Shown here: positions 23,841 through 33,111 of the stretch, one piece after another
Numbering within the stretch: the first letter of the stretch is position 1
Layout: each line of letters opens with the position of its first letter
Assembly: GCF_011806385.1 (NCBI RefSeq)
Contig: NZ_JAATOX010000024.1
Coordinates: forward strand, 1 to 42,373
Length of the DNA: 42,373 nt
Reading direction: 5' to 3'
From: Phaeobacter sp. HF9A
Lineage (GTDB): Bacteria; Pseudomonadota; Alphaproteobacteria; Rhodobacterales; Rhodobacteraceae
Program-made: the position numbers and the translations under genes
Notes under the pieces: model-generated
Told to the model about the DNA's origin: nothing
Seen by the model: only the letters and a program-made list of their open reading frames with translations
Databases searched by the model: none

Positions 23841-24967
23841 GATTCTGAGAACCCTTGTCGGATTTCCGACCATCAGCGCCCAGCCCAATACCGATCTGAT
23901 CACCTATTGCGCCGATCTGTTGCGTGACGCCGGCGCCGAGGTCGTGATCATCCGCGACCCGGATCAAGCAAAGGCCAATCTTTACGCGACCATTGGACCA
24001 AAGGACCGCGCCGGCGTGCTGCTGTCTGGCCATACCGATGTGGTGCCTGTTGACGGCCAGAACTGGACCAAGCCGCCCTTCACGCTGACCGAGGAGGATG
24101 GCAAACTCTTTGGGCGCGGCACAACCGACATGAAGGGCTTTGTTGCAAGCGCGCTGTCCGCCGCCCTGCGGGCCTCCAAGCTGGAGCTGGAGACCCCCCT
24201 GCATCTTGCGCTTTCCTACGACGAGGAGGTCGGTTGCCTTGGGGTGCGCTCCCTCATCGACATGCTGGCGGCGGCGCCATTTCGCCCCCGGTTCTGTATC
24301 GTCGGCGAACCGACGCAAATGATGGTGGGCACCGGTCACAAGGGAAAAACCGCATGCCGTCTGCGCTGCACCGGGCGCGAGGGGCATTCGGCGCTGGCCC
24401 CCATGGCGTTGAATGCGATCCACCTGGCCTGCGACATGATTAGCGCGCTCCGTGACATCCAATCCGACATTTCCCGCACGACCTTGCCAGATGACGCCTA
24501 CGACATTGCCTATTCCACGCTCCACGTCGGGCGGATCAATGGCGGCGGTGCCTTGAACATCGTCCCCAATTCCGCGGAATTCCTGTTTGAGATCCGCAAC
24601 CTGCCCGCCGATGATCCGCAATTCATCCTGGACCGGCTGCACCGCGCTTGCGCCCCTGCGTCAGGATTTCCCGGAGGCCAATATCGAAATCGAGACCACC
24701 GGCAGCTACCCTCCACTGGCAACGGCGCCCGATGCTGAGGTCGTTCATTTCGTGAAATCCCTGACCGGGGCGAATGCGACGATCAAGCTCGCCTTTGGCA
24801 CCGAAGGGGGATTGTTCTCCTCGCAGCTGGGTATTCCGACGGTGGTCTGCGGGCCGGGATCCATGGCGCAGGGGCATCGGCCGGACGAATTCATCAGCCG
24901 CGAACAACTTGGCAAATGCGACCATATGCTGGACATGCTGCTGGATCGACTGGTCGCCGGTCTCTAG
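23827..24967 (+). pseudogene. ArgE-like M20 deacetylase, interrupted by a frameshift
   Basis: The first frame from ATG 23827 encodes an M20 metallopeptidase resembling acetylornithine deacetylase. It shows the metal and catalytic residues His69/Asp71 (SGHTDVVPVDG), Asp101 (GRGTTDMKGF), Glu133/Glu134 (YDEEVGCLG) and Glu161 (VGEPTQMMVGTGHKG). Around 24645-24655 homology shifts to the +1 frame, which continues LAPLRQDFPEANIEIETTGS through FGTEGGLFSSQLGIPTVVCG and the last ligand region AQGHRPDEF to the stop at 24967. A single extra base (for example one G in the CACCGCGCTTGC stretch) explains the break. Joined, the product would be about 380 residues, normal for ArgE. As it stands, the protein lacks its C-terminal third. 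It is coupled to the upstream monooxygenase gene; a sequencing error is possible. Confidence 0.85.
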
Positions 24968-24991
24968 GCGCAGCAGCCATGGGGCCTGATC

Positions 24992-25945
24992 CTAATCCGG
25001 GCGCCGGTCGCGCTGCGGGGCCGGCCCCAGGCGCATCAGCCCGATGTCATGCAGATGCGCCTTGGCGTGGTCAAAGAAGGCGGCGACCACACCAGAGCGA
25101 CGCACCGTTCCCTTTGTCGCCAGCCCGAGATCCAGCGGCCGCAACGCCCCTGTCAGGGGCCGCGTGACAAGCGTTTCCCCATCGGGTGCCCGTTCCGAGG
25201 CGATGCGCAGGTTCACCAGGCCAAAGCCGTAGCCATTGGCCACAAGACTGCGCACCATCGACATGTCGGATGTGCGCTCGGTGATATTCGGCCGCAAGCC
25301 GCACTCCCGAAAGAGCGACAGGAAATACTCCCGACTCAACGGCAGATCGAGGAGGATCATGTTCTCGTCTTCCAGCTCGGCCAAGCTCAACGCGGTCTGT
25401 TGCGCCTTTGGATGATCTGACGCCAACATGACCTGGGGCGGCAAGGAGGCCAGAGCCTCGAACTGAATGTCCTTCGGGATTTCAAGGTCATAGGTGATGG
25501 CGAGGTCGATTTCAGCCTGTCCCAGCATCCGCAGCAGATCGGCTTGGCTGCCCTCTTTCATGGTCACCGACGCCTCTGGGTATGCGGCTTCAAACGCGCG
25601 GCGCAAGCGGGCGCTGACAATTGGGGCGATGGTGGACAAGGTTCCGATCGTGATCGGCCCCCGTGCTTTTTCGACGATATCATTGGCAAGATTGTTCAAC
25701 CCATTGGCGCTGAACAGGATCTTCTTTGCCTCGTTGAACACCTGCCTGCCTCCCGGGGTCAGCGACAGACCCTGCGCATGGTGGCGCACGAACAATTGCA
25801 GGCCCAGGTCCGCCTCAAGCTGGCTGATCGCCGAGGAGATCGACGGCGAGGAGACATTGACGCGCTGCGCGGCCAGCGCAATGGTCCCGGCCTCGCCGAC
25901 GGCGACCAGATATTCCAGCTGTCTGAATGAGAAACGCAAGGGCAT
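24992..25945 (-). CDS. LysR-family transcriptional regulator
   Basis: A 317-residue LysR protein: winged helix-turn-helix at residues about 5-65 (FRQLEYLVAVGEAGTIALAAQRVNVSSPSISSAISQLEADLG) and a substrate-binding domain from about 93 (GPITIGTLSTIAPIVSARL) to 300. It resembles the subgroup controlling amino-acid and amine catabolism rather than the GcvA pair at the left edge. It follows DUF1028 by 40 bp on the same strand, so it is likely the last gene of the ridA operon and may bind the inverted repeat at 27157..27181. It converges on the argE-like pseudogene with 24 bp between them. The ribosome site is weak. Confidence 0.9.
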   Translation of the reverse strand: MPLRFSFRQLEYLVAVGEAGTIALAAQRVNVSSPSISSAISQLEADLGLQLFVRHHAQGLSLTPGGRQVFNEAKKILFSANGLNNLANDIVEKARGPITIGTLSTIAPIVSARLRRAFEAAYPEASVTMKEGSQADLLRMLGQAEIDLAITYDLEIPKDIQFEALASLPPQVMLASDHPKAQQTALSLAELEDENMILLDLPLSREYFLSLFRECGLRPNITERTSDMSMVRSLVANGYGFGLVNLRIASERAPDGETLVTRPLTGALRPLDLGLATKGTVRRSGVVAAFFDHAKAHLHDIGLMRLGPAPQRDRRPD

Positions 25946-25985
25946 GGGGCAGATTGACTGTGCGCGCGTGCAAAATCAAGCTGCG

Positions 25986-26660
25986 CTATTCATCGCCCGC
26001 GACCCCGTAAGAAGGGGCCTCACGCGGGTCGAGCGCCCGTTGCACGTAGTCCGCCAGCTGCGGCTGATAGACCGCCCAGGCCTCGGCGACCGCAGCAATC
26101 GGACAGTCCTCGCTCCAGTCGCAGCGCAAATCGGCCACCGGCCAGGGCACACTGTCACAGAGCTGAAGCCCCGCCGAGTGGATCGGCCCCGCCTCGCCGC
26201 CTGCCTTCAGCCCGGCGCGCATCGCCGCAATCAGGCGATCTCCCAGATGGCCTGTCGCGGCTTCAAACCCGGCAACCATCGCCTGCGGCACCTGCTCATT
26301 CGCCAGAAGATTGCCCGCCGCGATGACGTCTTTTCTCTGCGCATGGGTCCAGATCCCAAGCGAACGCGGCCCGGAATGGATCGCCACGCCCCCGTTTCCG
26401 TCGATCAGCAGCACCTGCCGGTACTCCATGAACCGCCCCTGCTCCTGAACGCCCACAAGCGCATCCTCTGCCGATAGTCCGCCCTGCATCAGGTCCAGTG
26501 CCAAAGGCCCCAGTATCGGATCTGTGACATTCTGGCTCGACGCGGCGCCGACGCCCGCCCTTGTGTAGGAACACCTCGCCGCAACCGCGGGCGAGGACGA
26601 GGCAATGGCGGTTCCAAACATGCCGGTTTCAGCGCAGCGCGCGACTAATGAAAACGTCAT
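25986..26660 (-). CDS. DUF1028 domain protein
   Basis: A 224-residue protein that is entirely a DUF1028 domain: it begins MTFSLVARCAETGMFGTAIASSSPAVAARC, with VGAASSQNVTDPILGPLALDLMQGG and the central GNLLANEQVPQAMVAGFEA. The fold is believed to be of the N-terminal-nucleophile hydrolase type and members often sit beside amine or peptide catabolism genes, but the reaction is unknown. The ATG at 26660 overlaps the ridA stop by four bases (ATGA), showing translational coupling. It is likely a hydrolase step of the same pathway as the neighbouring M20 deacetylase and amidohydrolase. Confidence 0.88.
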   Translation of the reverse strand: MTFSLVARCAETGMFGTAIASSSPAVAARCSYTRAGVGAASSQNVTDPILGPLALDLMQGGLSAEDALVGVQEQGRFMEYRQVLLIDGNGGVAIHSGPRSLGIWTHAQRKDVIAAGNLLANEQVPQAMVAGFEAATGHLGDRLIAAMRAGLKAGGEAGPIHSAGLQLCDSVPWPVADLRCDWSEDCPIAAVAEAWAVYQPQLADYVQRALDPREAPSYGVAGDE

Positions 26661-27073
26661 GCCGGGATCACCGCCGTGCCGTCGATTTCAACCAACCACT
26701 CCGGCCGCGCCAAGGCTTGGACAACCAGCCCGGTAGATACCGGGTGCACCCCTTGGATATATTCCCCCATGGTCCGATAGACCGCCTCGCGGTGGCGCAC
26801 ATCGGTGATATAGACCACGACCTTGACCAGATCCGCCATCTCGCCACCCGCTTCTTCGAGCAGCTGCTTGATGTTCTGCATCACCTTGTGGGTTTGCTCC
26901 ACCGGGTCATGGCTGTCGATGTTCCGGAAATCATCAAGATCCTGCGGACACTGCCCGCGTAAATACACCGTCTTGCCACCCTGCGTCACAACCGCCTGGC
27001 ACAGATCATTGTCCAACGCCTGCTCAGGATAGGTGTCCTTGGTATTAAATCTGCGAATGCGCGTATGTTTCAT
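26657..27073 (-). CDS. RidA-family protein
   Basis: A 138-residue YjgF/YER057c/UK114 (RidA) protein. The C-terminal signature LARPEWLVEIDGTAVIPA and the central GGKTVYLRGQCPQDL fit the family; the usual conserved arginine of RidA deaminases (in the segment ..NCVRVVVFLTD..) aligns with VKVVVYITDVRHR here, and the terminal Arg-Pro-Glu is kept. Members hydrolyse reactive enamines/imines formed by flavoenzymes or PLP enzymes, or act as catabolic hydrolases. It begins the ridA-DUF1028-lysR operon at ATG 27073, about 85 bp downstream of an inverted repeat. An imine produced by the adjacent flavin oxidoreductase would be a fitting substrate, which is an inference. Confidence 0.9.
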   Translation of the reverse strand: MKHTRIRRFNTKDTYPEQALDNDLCQAVVTQGGKTVYLRGQCPQDLDDFRNIDSHDPVEQTHKVMQNIKQLLEEAGGEMADLVKVVVYITDVRHREAVYRTMGEYIQGVHPVSTGLVVQALARPEWLVEIDGTAVIPA

Positions 27074-27648
27074 AGCTGCCCCTGCTCATGGCCCACGGCC
27101 CTTGCCCCCCTCTATCGACACAGACTGACCACATATAAAGCAAGCATTTTCGCAGCCTTGATTTGATAAAAACTAATCAAGTGCGGCATGACGGACCTTG
27201 GCTCAAAACTCCCAATCCCCACTTATGCGCAAACTCACGGGACTTTTTGCAGGCGATGTCGGTCACGCATCGCCATTGGATACAATTTTAGCGACTAACC
27301 TATGAGGTAATCGACAGTTACTTAAGATTTTTGCCGCACACCTATACTCAATTCCATTTGCCAGGAGAACAGAGTTGAATGGCTGCGTGACGGTGAAAAT
27401 GTCCCCTGCGGCGCCTTTTTCATTCGAAACCGGTATGGCCTGTGCTGTATCGAGATTGCGCATGCCGGAGCACGGGCCAGCCATGCCACCGCCAGCCAGG
27501 GATGGGATGAACGACAGGCCCCTGCCGCAGCTGGCATCGCATGGTTCGTCCCGATCCGCACCATGGTTCTGTTCGCAATCGACACAACCGAAACCGACCT
27601 ACGGTGGCAAGGCAGCAGTTGCGGCCACACGAAATTGCGGGTGATCCC
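27074..27648. other. Intergenic region between ridA and the chemoreceptor gene
   Basis: The ridA-proximal 130 bp is AT-rich and holds a LysR-like inverted repeat (27157..27181), with a TTTATAT-type candidate -10 closer to ridA. Nearer the chemoreceptor a 90-codon open frame begins with TTG 27375 behind an AGGAG sequence (27363..27367) and ends at 27644, but its product is not recognisable and it overlaps no conserved motif; I do not call it a gene. Confidence 0.4.
27157..27181. promoter_or_regulatory. LysR-type inverted repeat upstream of ridA
   Basis: Perfect arms CTTGAT (27157..27162) and ATCAAG (27176..27181) enclose 13 bases that themselves contain a second TTGAT, giving TTGAT-N8-ATCAA as an alternative pairing. 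It lies 84-108 bp upstream of ridA, where a LysR activator would bind. The LysR at the end of the ridA operon is the obvious candidate. Confidence 0.45.
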
Positions 27649-30306
27649 ATGACAGCAAAGTCCCCTTCCCTGACACCGAAATTCCGACCCTTTTCGAGCA
27701 TCGGTTCGAAGATAACCATGGTTCTCGTTGTTATGGGCGGCGCATCGGCGCTGGTCGGCGTGTTGGTCTCTCTGGTCTTTGAAAAGGTCGCGACCGACAT
27801 GGGGCGGCTGACCCAGGACATGCTGCCGCAACTGGAGGTCAGCGCGACCCTGACCGATGCCGCGGGCCTGACCCGCGATTCAATGGCAAACATTCTGCTG
27901 GCCGCAAACGGAACCGAACTGGACGCGGCGCAAGCGCAGACCGATCAAGCCATCCGTCAATTGAAAGCCGGCATCGAACGCCTGCCCCAAGACCTGCGTA
28001 CCGATTTCGAAACGGCGGCTGCAAATGCATCGGGATCGCTGACCAACCTGCTGGACGCGCGCGAAGCCTCCTTTGACAACGCAAAGCGCATCGAAGAAGA
28101 GATCGACGCCTTGCAAAGCCACAGCCGCGCCATTCAGACCCATCTGTTCGAATCCGCGCGCGAAGCATCCGAAGAGCTTTCAGCCGGCGGTGAAAATACG
28201 ATCGCACTGATCGGCAGCACCCTGGCGACTTTGGTCGACGAACAATTCGGCGCGCTTCAGTCTCTCTTGGAGGCACAGGCAGACATCAATCTCCTGGCGG
28301 GCATGTCCGTTGGTTTGGGACTGGTGCGCGAAGTGCCGATGAAGAAGAGCATGAAGCAAACCGCCGAGGACGCCAACAACCGCCTGACAGAGTTCCTGGC
28401 AAACCTCGATACGATGGGCATGAGCGCCGAAGACGGCGAGACCATCCGCAATGCCGTTGCGGTGTTCGAAAACATGCTGTCGGCCAGCCGGTCGGAGCAA
28501 AAAGCCCTGCGCAAAGAGGTGCTGGCCGCGCGGGAAGCCAGCGCACTGGCGCTGACCGGCGCGATCAAGAAGCGTATCGATGATCTGGGCACGGCCGCGG
28601 ATGAGAGCGGCGCCACCAACCGGGACGCCGTTCAAAGCCTCCTGGACAATGAGGTGGGCATGCTCAATAAGCTCTTGGAAATCAACACATTGATCAACTC
28701 GCTACAATTGGCCGCCCTGCGTGTGGTGTCTGCTGACGATCTTGGTCAGGTGAATGCCGCTGTCGCGCCTCTGCAAGCCGCGGCCAAGGAATTGCAGAGC
28801 TTTGCTGGCCTACAGGGGGGCGTTCTGGATGACGACATCCAGAACATCGCCTCCCACGCGGTTCCCGAGCAGGGCCTCGTTGCCGCGCGCAAAGCTGTGA
28901 TCTCAGCGCGCAACGAAACGGTAAAAGCATCCCAGGACGCGGCCGAGGCGGTTGGCGGCATTGCCCATCAGGCGGCCGCGCTCAGCGGGCAGAGCCAGGG
29001 CGCAATTGCGGGCACGGCAACCGCTGTCACAGAGGAATTGCTTGCAGCGGAACAAAAAATGTTTGCCCTGCTTGGCGCCTCCGCGGTGGTGCTGGTGCTG
29101 TCCATCTTGCTGACGCGTATTCTGGTCACACGACCGCTGGCAAAAATCAGCGGCGCAACAGAGCGGCTCGCCGCAGGGGATCTCAGCCAAATCAAGGGGT
29201 TTGACCGCGCCGGGGATGAGATCCGGCGCATCGCAGGCGCCCTCTCGGTCTTCCGCGACAGTATTGTTGAAAGAGACCGGATGACCAAGGCAAACGAGAG
29301 TGAACGGCAGAAACGACAGGCCGCGCAAACGCAAGCCGTCACCGCCATTGGCGAGGGGCTGGAGCGCCTGTCGCAAGGCGATCTGTCCGCGCGCATTGAA
29401 ACACCCATGAGCGAGGGCTACGAAAAGCTGCGCCAGGATTTCAACGCGACCCTGGACACGCTGAGCGCGACTGTGCGTGAGGTGGTGGGCGCTGCCGGCA
29501 GCATCCGCAATGGTGCTGCGGAAATCACCCAGGCCTCGGATGATCTGTCGCGACGCACCGAAAGCCAGGCTGCAACGCTTGAGCAAACCGCAGCCGCTCT
29601 TGAGGCACTGACTGACAGCGTCAAATCTGCGGCGGATGGGGCAAAAAGCGTCGAGGTCATTGTAAACGAGGCGCAAAACGAAGCCGAAGTCAGCGGCCAG
29701 GTGGTTCAGAACGCCGTATCCGCAATGACCGAAATCGAGGACTCCGCCCGAAAAATCTCGCAGATCATCGGGGTCATTGACGATATTTCCTTCCAGACCA
29801 ATCTGCTGGCCCTGAATGCCGGTGTCGAAGCCGCGCGCGCGGGCGAAGCAGGCCGGGGATTTGCGGTTGTCGCCTCCGAGGTTCGCGCCCTGGCGCAGCG
29901 ATCTTCCGCCGCAGCCGACGAAATCAAGGTGCTGATCGGGGACAGCTCCAAACAGGTGGAAAACGGGGTGGAACTCGTCGGCAAAGCGGGCGGCGCCTTG
30001 ACCAGTATCGTCAACCGGGTGAGCCATATTTCGCAGCTGGTCTCTGAAATCGCGGCGGGCGCCGGCGAACAATCCACCGGCTTGGGAGAAATCAACAGTG
30101 GCATGTCACAGCTGGATCAGGTGACGCAACAAAACGCGGCAATGGTCGAGGAAGCCACCGCAGCAAGCCATTTGCTGAACAGCGATGCGGATACCTTGTC
30201 CCGCCTGGTTGCCAATTTCACGGTGGAAAGCAGCAATCATTACGTCAGCAGCCCCTCGGATCCCTTCGATGAAGAAGACAGTGAAAGTGTTTTAAAGAGC
30301 GCTTGA
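27649..30306 (+). CDS. Methyl-accepting chemotaxis protein with long sensor region and two HAMP domains
   Basis: An 885-residue transmembrane chemoreceptor. The first membrane segment is at about residues 22-44 ([23 protein letters not shown]), followed by about 425 residues of helical periplasmic sensor. A second membrane segment is at 471-492. One HAMP ([21 protein letters not shown]) follows, a second sits around 560-610 ([20 protein letters not shown]), then the signalling domain with the hairpin tip [20 protein letters not shown] at about 710-730. The C-terminus ([16 protein letters not shown]) has no CheR/CheB-docking pentapeptide. ATG 27649 has GGGTGA upstream. It senses an unknown periplasmic ligand; its position beside two uptake operons suggests an amine or sugar signal. 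Unusually long sensor. Confidence 0.93.
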   Translation: MTAKSPSLTPKFRPFSSIGSKITMVLVVMGGASALVGVLVSLVFEKVATDMGRLTQDMLPQLEVSATLTDAAGLTRDSMANILLAANGTELDAAQAQTDQAIRQLKAGIERLPQDLRTDFETAAANASGSLTNLLDAREASFDNAKRIEEEIDALQSHSRAIQTHLFESAREASEELSAGGENTIALIGSTLATLVDEQFGALQSLLEAQADINLLAGMSVGLGLVREVPMKKSMKQTAEDANNRLTEFLANLDTMGMSAEDGETIRNAVAVFENMLSASRSEQKALRKEVLAAREASALALTGAIKKRIDDLGTAADESGATNRDAVQSLLDNEVGMLNKLLEINTLINSLQLAALRVVSADDLGQVNAAVAPLQAAAKELQSFAGLQGGVLDDDIQNIASHAVPEQGLVAARKAVISARNETVKASQDAAEAVGGIAHQAAALSGQSQGAIAGTATAVTEELLAAEQKMFALLGASAVVLVLSILLTRILVTRPLAKISGATERLAAGDLSQIKGFDRAGDEIRRIAGALSVFRDSIVERDRMTKANESERQKRQAAQTQAVTAIGEGLERLSQGDLSARIETPMSEGYEKLRQDFNATLDTLSATVREVVGAAGSIRNGAAEITQASDDLSRRTESQAATLEQTAAALEALTDSVKSAADGAKSVEVIVNEAQNEAEVSGQVVQNAVSAMTEIEDSARKISQIIGVIDDISFQTNLLALNAGVEAARAGEAGRGFAVVASEVRALAQRSSAAADEIKVLIGDSSKQVENGVELVGKAGGALTSIVNRVSHISQLVSEIAAGAGEQSTGLGEINSGMSQLDQVTQQNAAMVEEATAASHLLNSDADTLSRLVANFTVESSNHYVSSPSDPFDEEDSESVLKSA

Positions 30307-30738
30307 TCCCTGCCGGGTCAATGGAACCGGGCATCGACCACCACCGAAGCGCCGCGTTCGGGATATTGCCCGCCCGACCTCTGGACGTCACATTGCACGC
30401 CAACTAGGCACGCCGCAAAGGCCGCCACGAAGGTGGCCGCCATCTCCGGCGGAGCAGCTCCACTGCGCCGCAGCGGCCCTATTCCTATGAGATTTCAGTC
30501 GCGAGCGGCACCACCTTCGTCTGCAAGGTGGTGGTCCGCACTGCCAAGAGGAGGCGCGCGCCGATCCATACCCACATGGACCATGCGGCAGGGGACGGAC
30601 CTCTATTCAGCAAGGGGCCCTCGCGCCGAAAAGCAAAATGATCGACGTATATCATAAAATGATTGACGTCCATCAAAATGACCCGATAAGGTGAGCCCAT
30701 GGCAGCGAAGAGGAGGTTCGCAGCCAAAGGGGGAGACT
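30307..30738. other. Intergenic region with hairpins and the LacI operator pair
   Basis: No supported gene. The first 330 bp hold several inverted repeats, the best being CACCACCTT (30509..30517) and AAGGTGGTG (30525..30533) around a 7-base loop, and a shorter GCCAC/GTGGC hairpin near 30424..30437; neither has a T-run. The last 100 bp hold two tandem operators (listed separately) and the lacI ribosome site. Confidence 0.45.
30638..30676. promoter_or_regulatory. Two tandem palindromic operators, 21 bp apart, upstream of lacI
   Basis: Site 1 (30638..30655) is ATGATCGACGTATATCAT and site 2 (30659..30676) is ATGATTGACGTCCATCAA. Both are palindromic around a central ACGT with TGAT and ATCA outer arms; the ACGT centres (30645 and 30666) are exactly 21 bp apart, two helical turns, so dimers would bind on the same face. 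They lie 63-101 bp upstream of the LacI start. This is the form expected for a LacI-family repressor, presumably the downstream gene regulating itself and the sugar operon. Confidence 0.7.
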
Positions 30739-31800
30739 ATGGTAAGTCCGACGTTGAGCGATGTCGCGCAAGCGGCAGGCGTGAGCTACGCGACTGCTGA
30801 TCGCGTCATCAACAACCGCGGCAATGTCGCGCAGAAGTCGATCGACAAGGTGCGCGAAGCTGTCGCCGCACTAGGATATGTGCGCAATGTTGCCGCCGCA
30901 AACCTGTCGCGAAACCGGGTCTATCGCCTCGCCTTCCTGATCCCGACCGGCACCAACGCGTTCTTCAACCGGATCCGCAACCATATCCGACATGCCGCCG
31001 AGCACCTGAGCGTTGACCGGATCACTGTCGAAATTATCGACGTCTCCGCCTTCTCGGTCGATGCGCTGGAAGAGAGCATAGCCGATCTGGCACAGCGCGA
31101 TGTCGATGGCGTTGCCATTGTCGGGCTGCAAAACCCGCTGCTGGAAGGGCCACTGGCCAAGCTGCGCGAAAGTGGTGTCGCCGTCATCGGCCTTGTTTCT
31201 GACCTGCCGCAAAAGTTTCGCTCGGCCTATATCGGCATTGACAATATGGTCGCCGGGCGCACCGCAGCGCGGATGACGGGCATGGCCCATGCAGGCGGCC
31301 TGGGGGCAATCCAGACCTTTGTCGGGTCGATGGAGGCGCGCGACCACGCCGAGCGGTTGCAGGGGTTTTGCGATGTGATCGCGGCGGATTATCCGCATTT
31401 GACGGTGCTGGATCCGATCCTGACGAAGGATGACCCCGCTGTGCTGAAGGAAGCCGCCGGCGCCGTGCTGAGCGCACGCTCAAACGTCACCGCATTCTAT
31501 AACGTCGGGGCGGGCAATAGCGGGCTGGTGGCGGCCATTGGTGCTGCCCCCGAGAACCGCCCCTTCTGCGTGGTTCATGAGCTTGTGGCCCATTCAAAGC
31601 AGGCACTGATCGACAAACACATTGATCTGGTGATCGACCAGCGCCCCGACATCGAGGTCAACCGTGCCTTTGCGATGTTGCGCGCGTTGCTTGACGAGCG
31701 CGATCTGCCGCCCATGCCCGATCTGATGCCCACAATCTACGTGCAGGACAATCTTCCTGCGGATCCTTTAATCGACATAGCGGAGGCCCAAAGCAGGTGA
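30739..31800 (+). CDS. LacI-family transcriptional regulator
   Basis: A 353-residue repressor with the N-terminal LacI helix-turn-helix and hinge (residues 1-60: [43 protein letters not shown]) and a periplasmic-binding-protein-like sugar domain (from [18 protein letters not shown] at about residue 68). The ATG at 30739 has AAAGGGGGAG upstream; an earlier in-frame start is not needed. It opens the sugar operon and its stop overlaps the isomerase start (GTGA). It likely binds the two operators upstream and is released by the sugar or a derivative. Confidence 0.95.
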   Translation: MVSPTLSDVAQAAGVSYATADRVINNRGNVAQKSIDKVREAVAALGYVRNVAAANLSRNRVYRLAFLIPTGTNAFFNRIRNHIRHAAEHLSVDRITVEIIDVSAFSVDALEESIADLAQRDVDGVAIVGLQNPLLEGPLAKLRESGVAVIGLVSDLPQKFRSAYIGIDNMVAGRTAARMTGMAHAGGLGAIQTFVGSMEARDHAERLQGFCDVIAADYPHLTVLDPILTKDDPAVLKEAAGAVLSARSNVTAFYNVGAGNSGLVAAIGAAPENRPFCVVHELVAHSKQALIDKHIDLVIDQRPDIEVNRAFAMLRALLDERDLPPMPDLMPTIYVQDNLPADPLIDIAEAQSR

Positions 31801-33092
31801 CCGAGTTTTTCAAAGATATTTCGCCCCTGACGTTCAACCCGGATGCCAGCGAGCTGGCCTTTCGCCACTACAACCCGGATGAGGTGATCGCCGGCAAACG
31901 GATGGAGGAGCATCTGCGCTTTGCCGTGGCCTATTGGCATTCCTTTGCCTGGCCCGGCGGCGATCCCTTTGGCGGCCAGACCTTTGAGCGCCCCTGGTTC
32001 GGCGATACGATGGATTTGGCCAAGCTCAAGGCCGATGTGGCATTCGAGATGTTCGAGCTGCTGAATGTGCCCTTCTTTTGCTGGCATGACGCCGACATCC
32101 GCCCGGAAGGCGACACATTCGCCGAAAGCCTGCGCAACTTTCAGGAGATGATCGACTATCTTGGCAGCAAGATGGAAACCTCTCGGACCAAGCTGCTTTG
32201 GGGCACCGCCAATCTGTTCAGCCATCGCCGCTTCATGTCTGGCGCCGCCACCAACCCCGACCCGGAAATTTTCGCCTGGTCTGCCGCCACCGTGAAAAAC
32301 TGCATGGATGCCACCCACAAGCTGGGCGGCGAGAACTATGTGCTCTGGGGCGGGCGCGAGGGCTATGAGACCCTTTTGAACACCGACCTCAAGCGCGAAC
32401 GCCAGCAGGCGGGGCGCTTCCTTCAGATGGCCGTGGATTACAAACACAAGATCGGCTTCAAGGGCGCGATCCTGGTGGAGCCGAAACCCCAGGAACCGTC
32501 AAAGCACCAATATGATTTTGATGTCGCGACGGTCTACGGCTTCCTCAAGGAGTTCGGGCTGGAGAATGAAGTCCAGATGAACATCGAACAGGGCCACGCG
32601 ATCCTTGCGGGCCATTCGTTTGAGCATGAACTGGCGCTTGCGGCCTCGCTGGGGATCTTTGGCTCCATCGACATGAACCGCAATGATTATCAATCGGGTT
32701 GGGACACCGATCAGTTCCCCAACAATGTGCCCGAGGTCGCGTTGGCCTATTACGAAGTCCTGAAGGCGGGCGGCTTCACCACCGGCGGCACCAATTTCGA
32801 TGCCAAGCTGCGCCGCCAGTCGCTCGATCCCGTCGATCTGATTGCGGCCCATGCGGGCGCGATGGATGTCTGTGCACGCGGCTTCAAGGCCGCAGCACTG
32901 ATGCTGGAGGACGGCACGCTGGAGGCAAAGCGCGCGGAGCGCTACGCCGGTTGGGACCGCCCGGAGGGCAAAGCCCTTCTGGACAGCGATTTCGCCAGCA
33001 TCGCCGCCCAGGTCGAAGCAGACGGTATCAACCCGCAGCCGCGCTCCGGCCGTCAGGAAATTCTGGAAAATATTGTTAATCGATTCGTGTAA
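31797..33092 (+). CDS. xylA: Xylose isomerase-like protein (XylA family)
   Basis: A 431-residue protein, the usual length for the longer XylA class. It has the catalytic His97 and Asp100 in [12 protein letters not shown], metal ligand Glu228 with Lys230 in VEPKPQEP, and the family blocks [18 protein letters not shown] and [17 protein letters not shown]-like [15 protein letters not shown]. XylA interconverts D-xylose and D-xylulose (also glucose and fructose) in the cytoplasm with divalent metal. The start is GTG 31797, overlapping the lacI stop by four bases, with no ATG near. There is no xylulokinase in the operon, which departs from classic xylose clusters; the true substrate could be another aldose. 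Confidence 0.93.
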   Translation: MTEFFKDISPLTFNPDASELAFRHYNPDEVIAGKRMEEHLRFAVAYWHSFAWPGGDPFGGQTFERPWFGDTMDLAKLKADVAFEMFELLNVPFFCWHDADIRPEGDTFAESLRNFQEMIDYLGSKMETSRTKLLWGTANLFSHRRFMSGAATNPDPEIFAWSAATVKNCMDATHKLGGENYVLWGGREGYETLLNTDLKRERQQAGRFLQMAVDYKHKIGFKGAILVEPKPQEPSKHQYDFDVATVYGFLKEFGLENEVQMNIEQGHAILAGHSFEHELALAASLGIFGSIDMNRNDYQSGWDTDQFPNNVPEVALAYYEVLKAGGFTTGGTNFDAKLRRQSLDPVDLIAAHAGAMDVCARGFKAAALMLEDGTLEAKRAERYAGWDRPEGKALLDSDFASIAAQVEADGINPQPRSGRQEILENIVNRFV

Positions 33093-33111
33093 GCGAACAG
33101 GGAGGACAGCG

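Noticed and set aside
27375-27644. 90-codon rightward frame with TTG start behind AGGAG, just upstream of the chemoreceptor
   Set aside because: The ribosome site is reasonable but the product is unrecognisable and Pro/Ser/Arg-rich; kept only as a note in the intergenic entry.
30332-30457. 41-codon leftward frame resembling a tiny lipoprotein (MAATFVAAFAACLVGVQCDV)
   Set aside because: The only GGAG lies directly against the ATG with no spacing, and nothing else supports translation.
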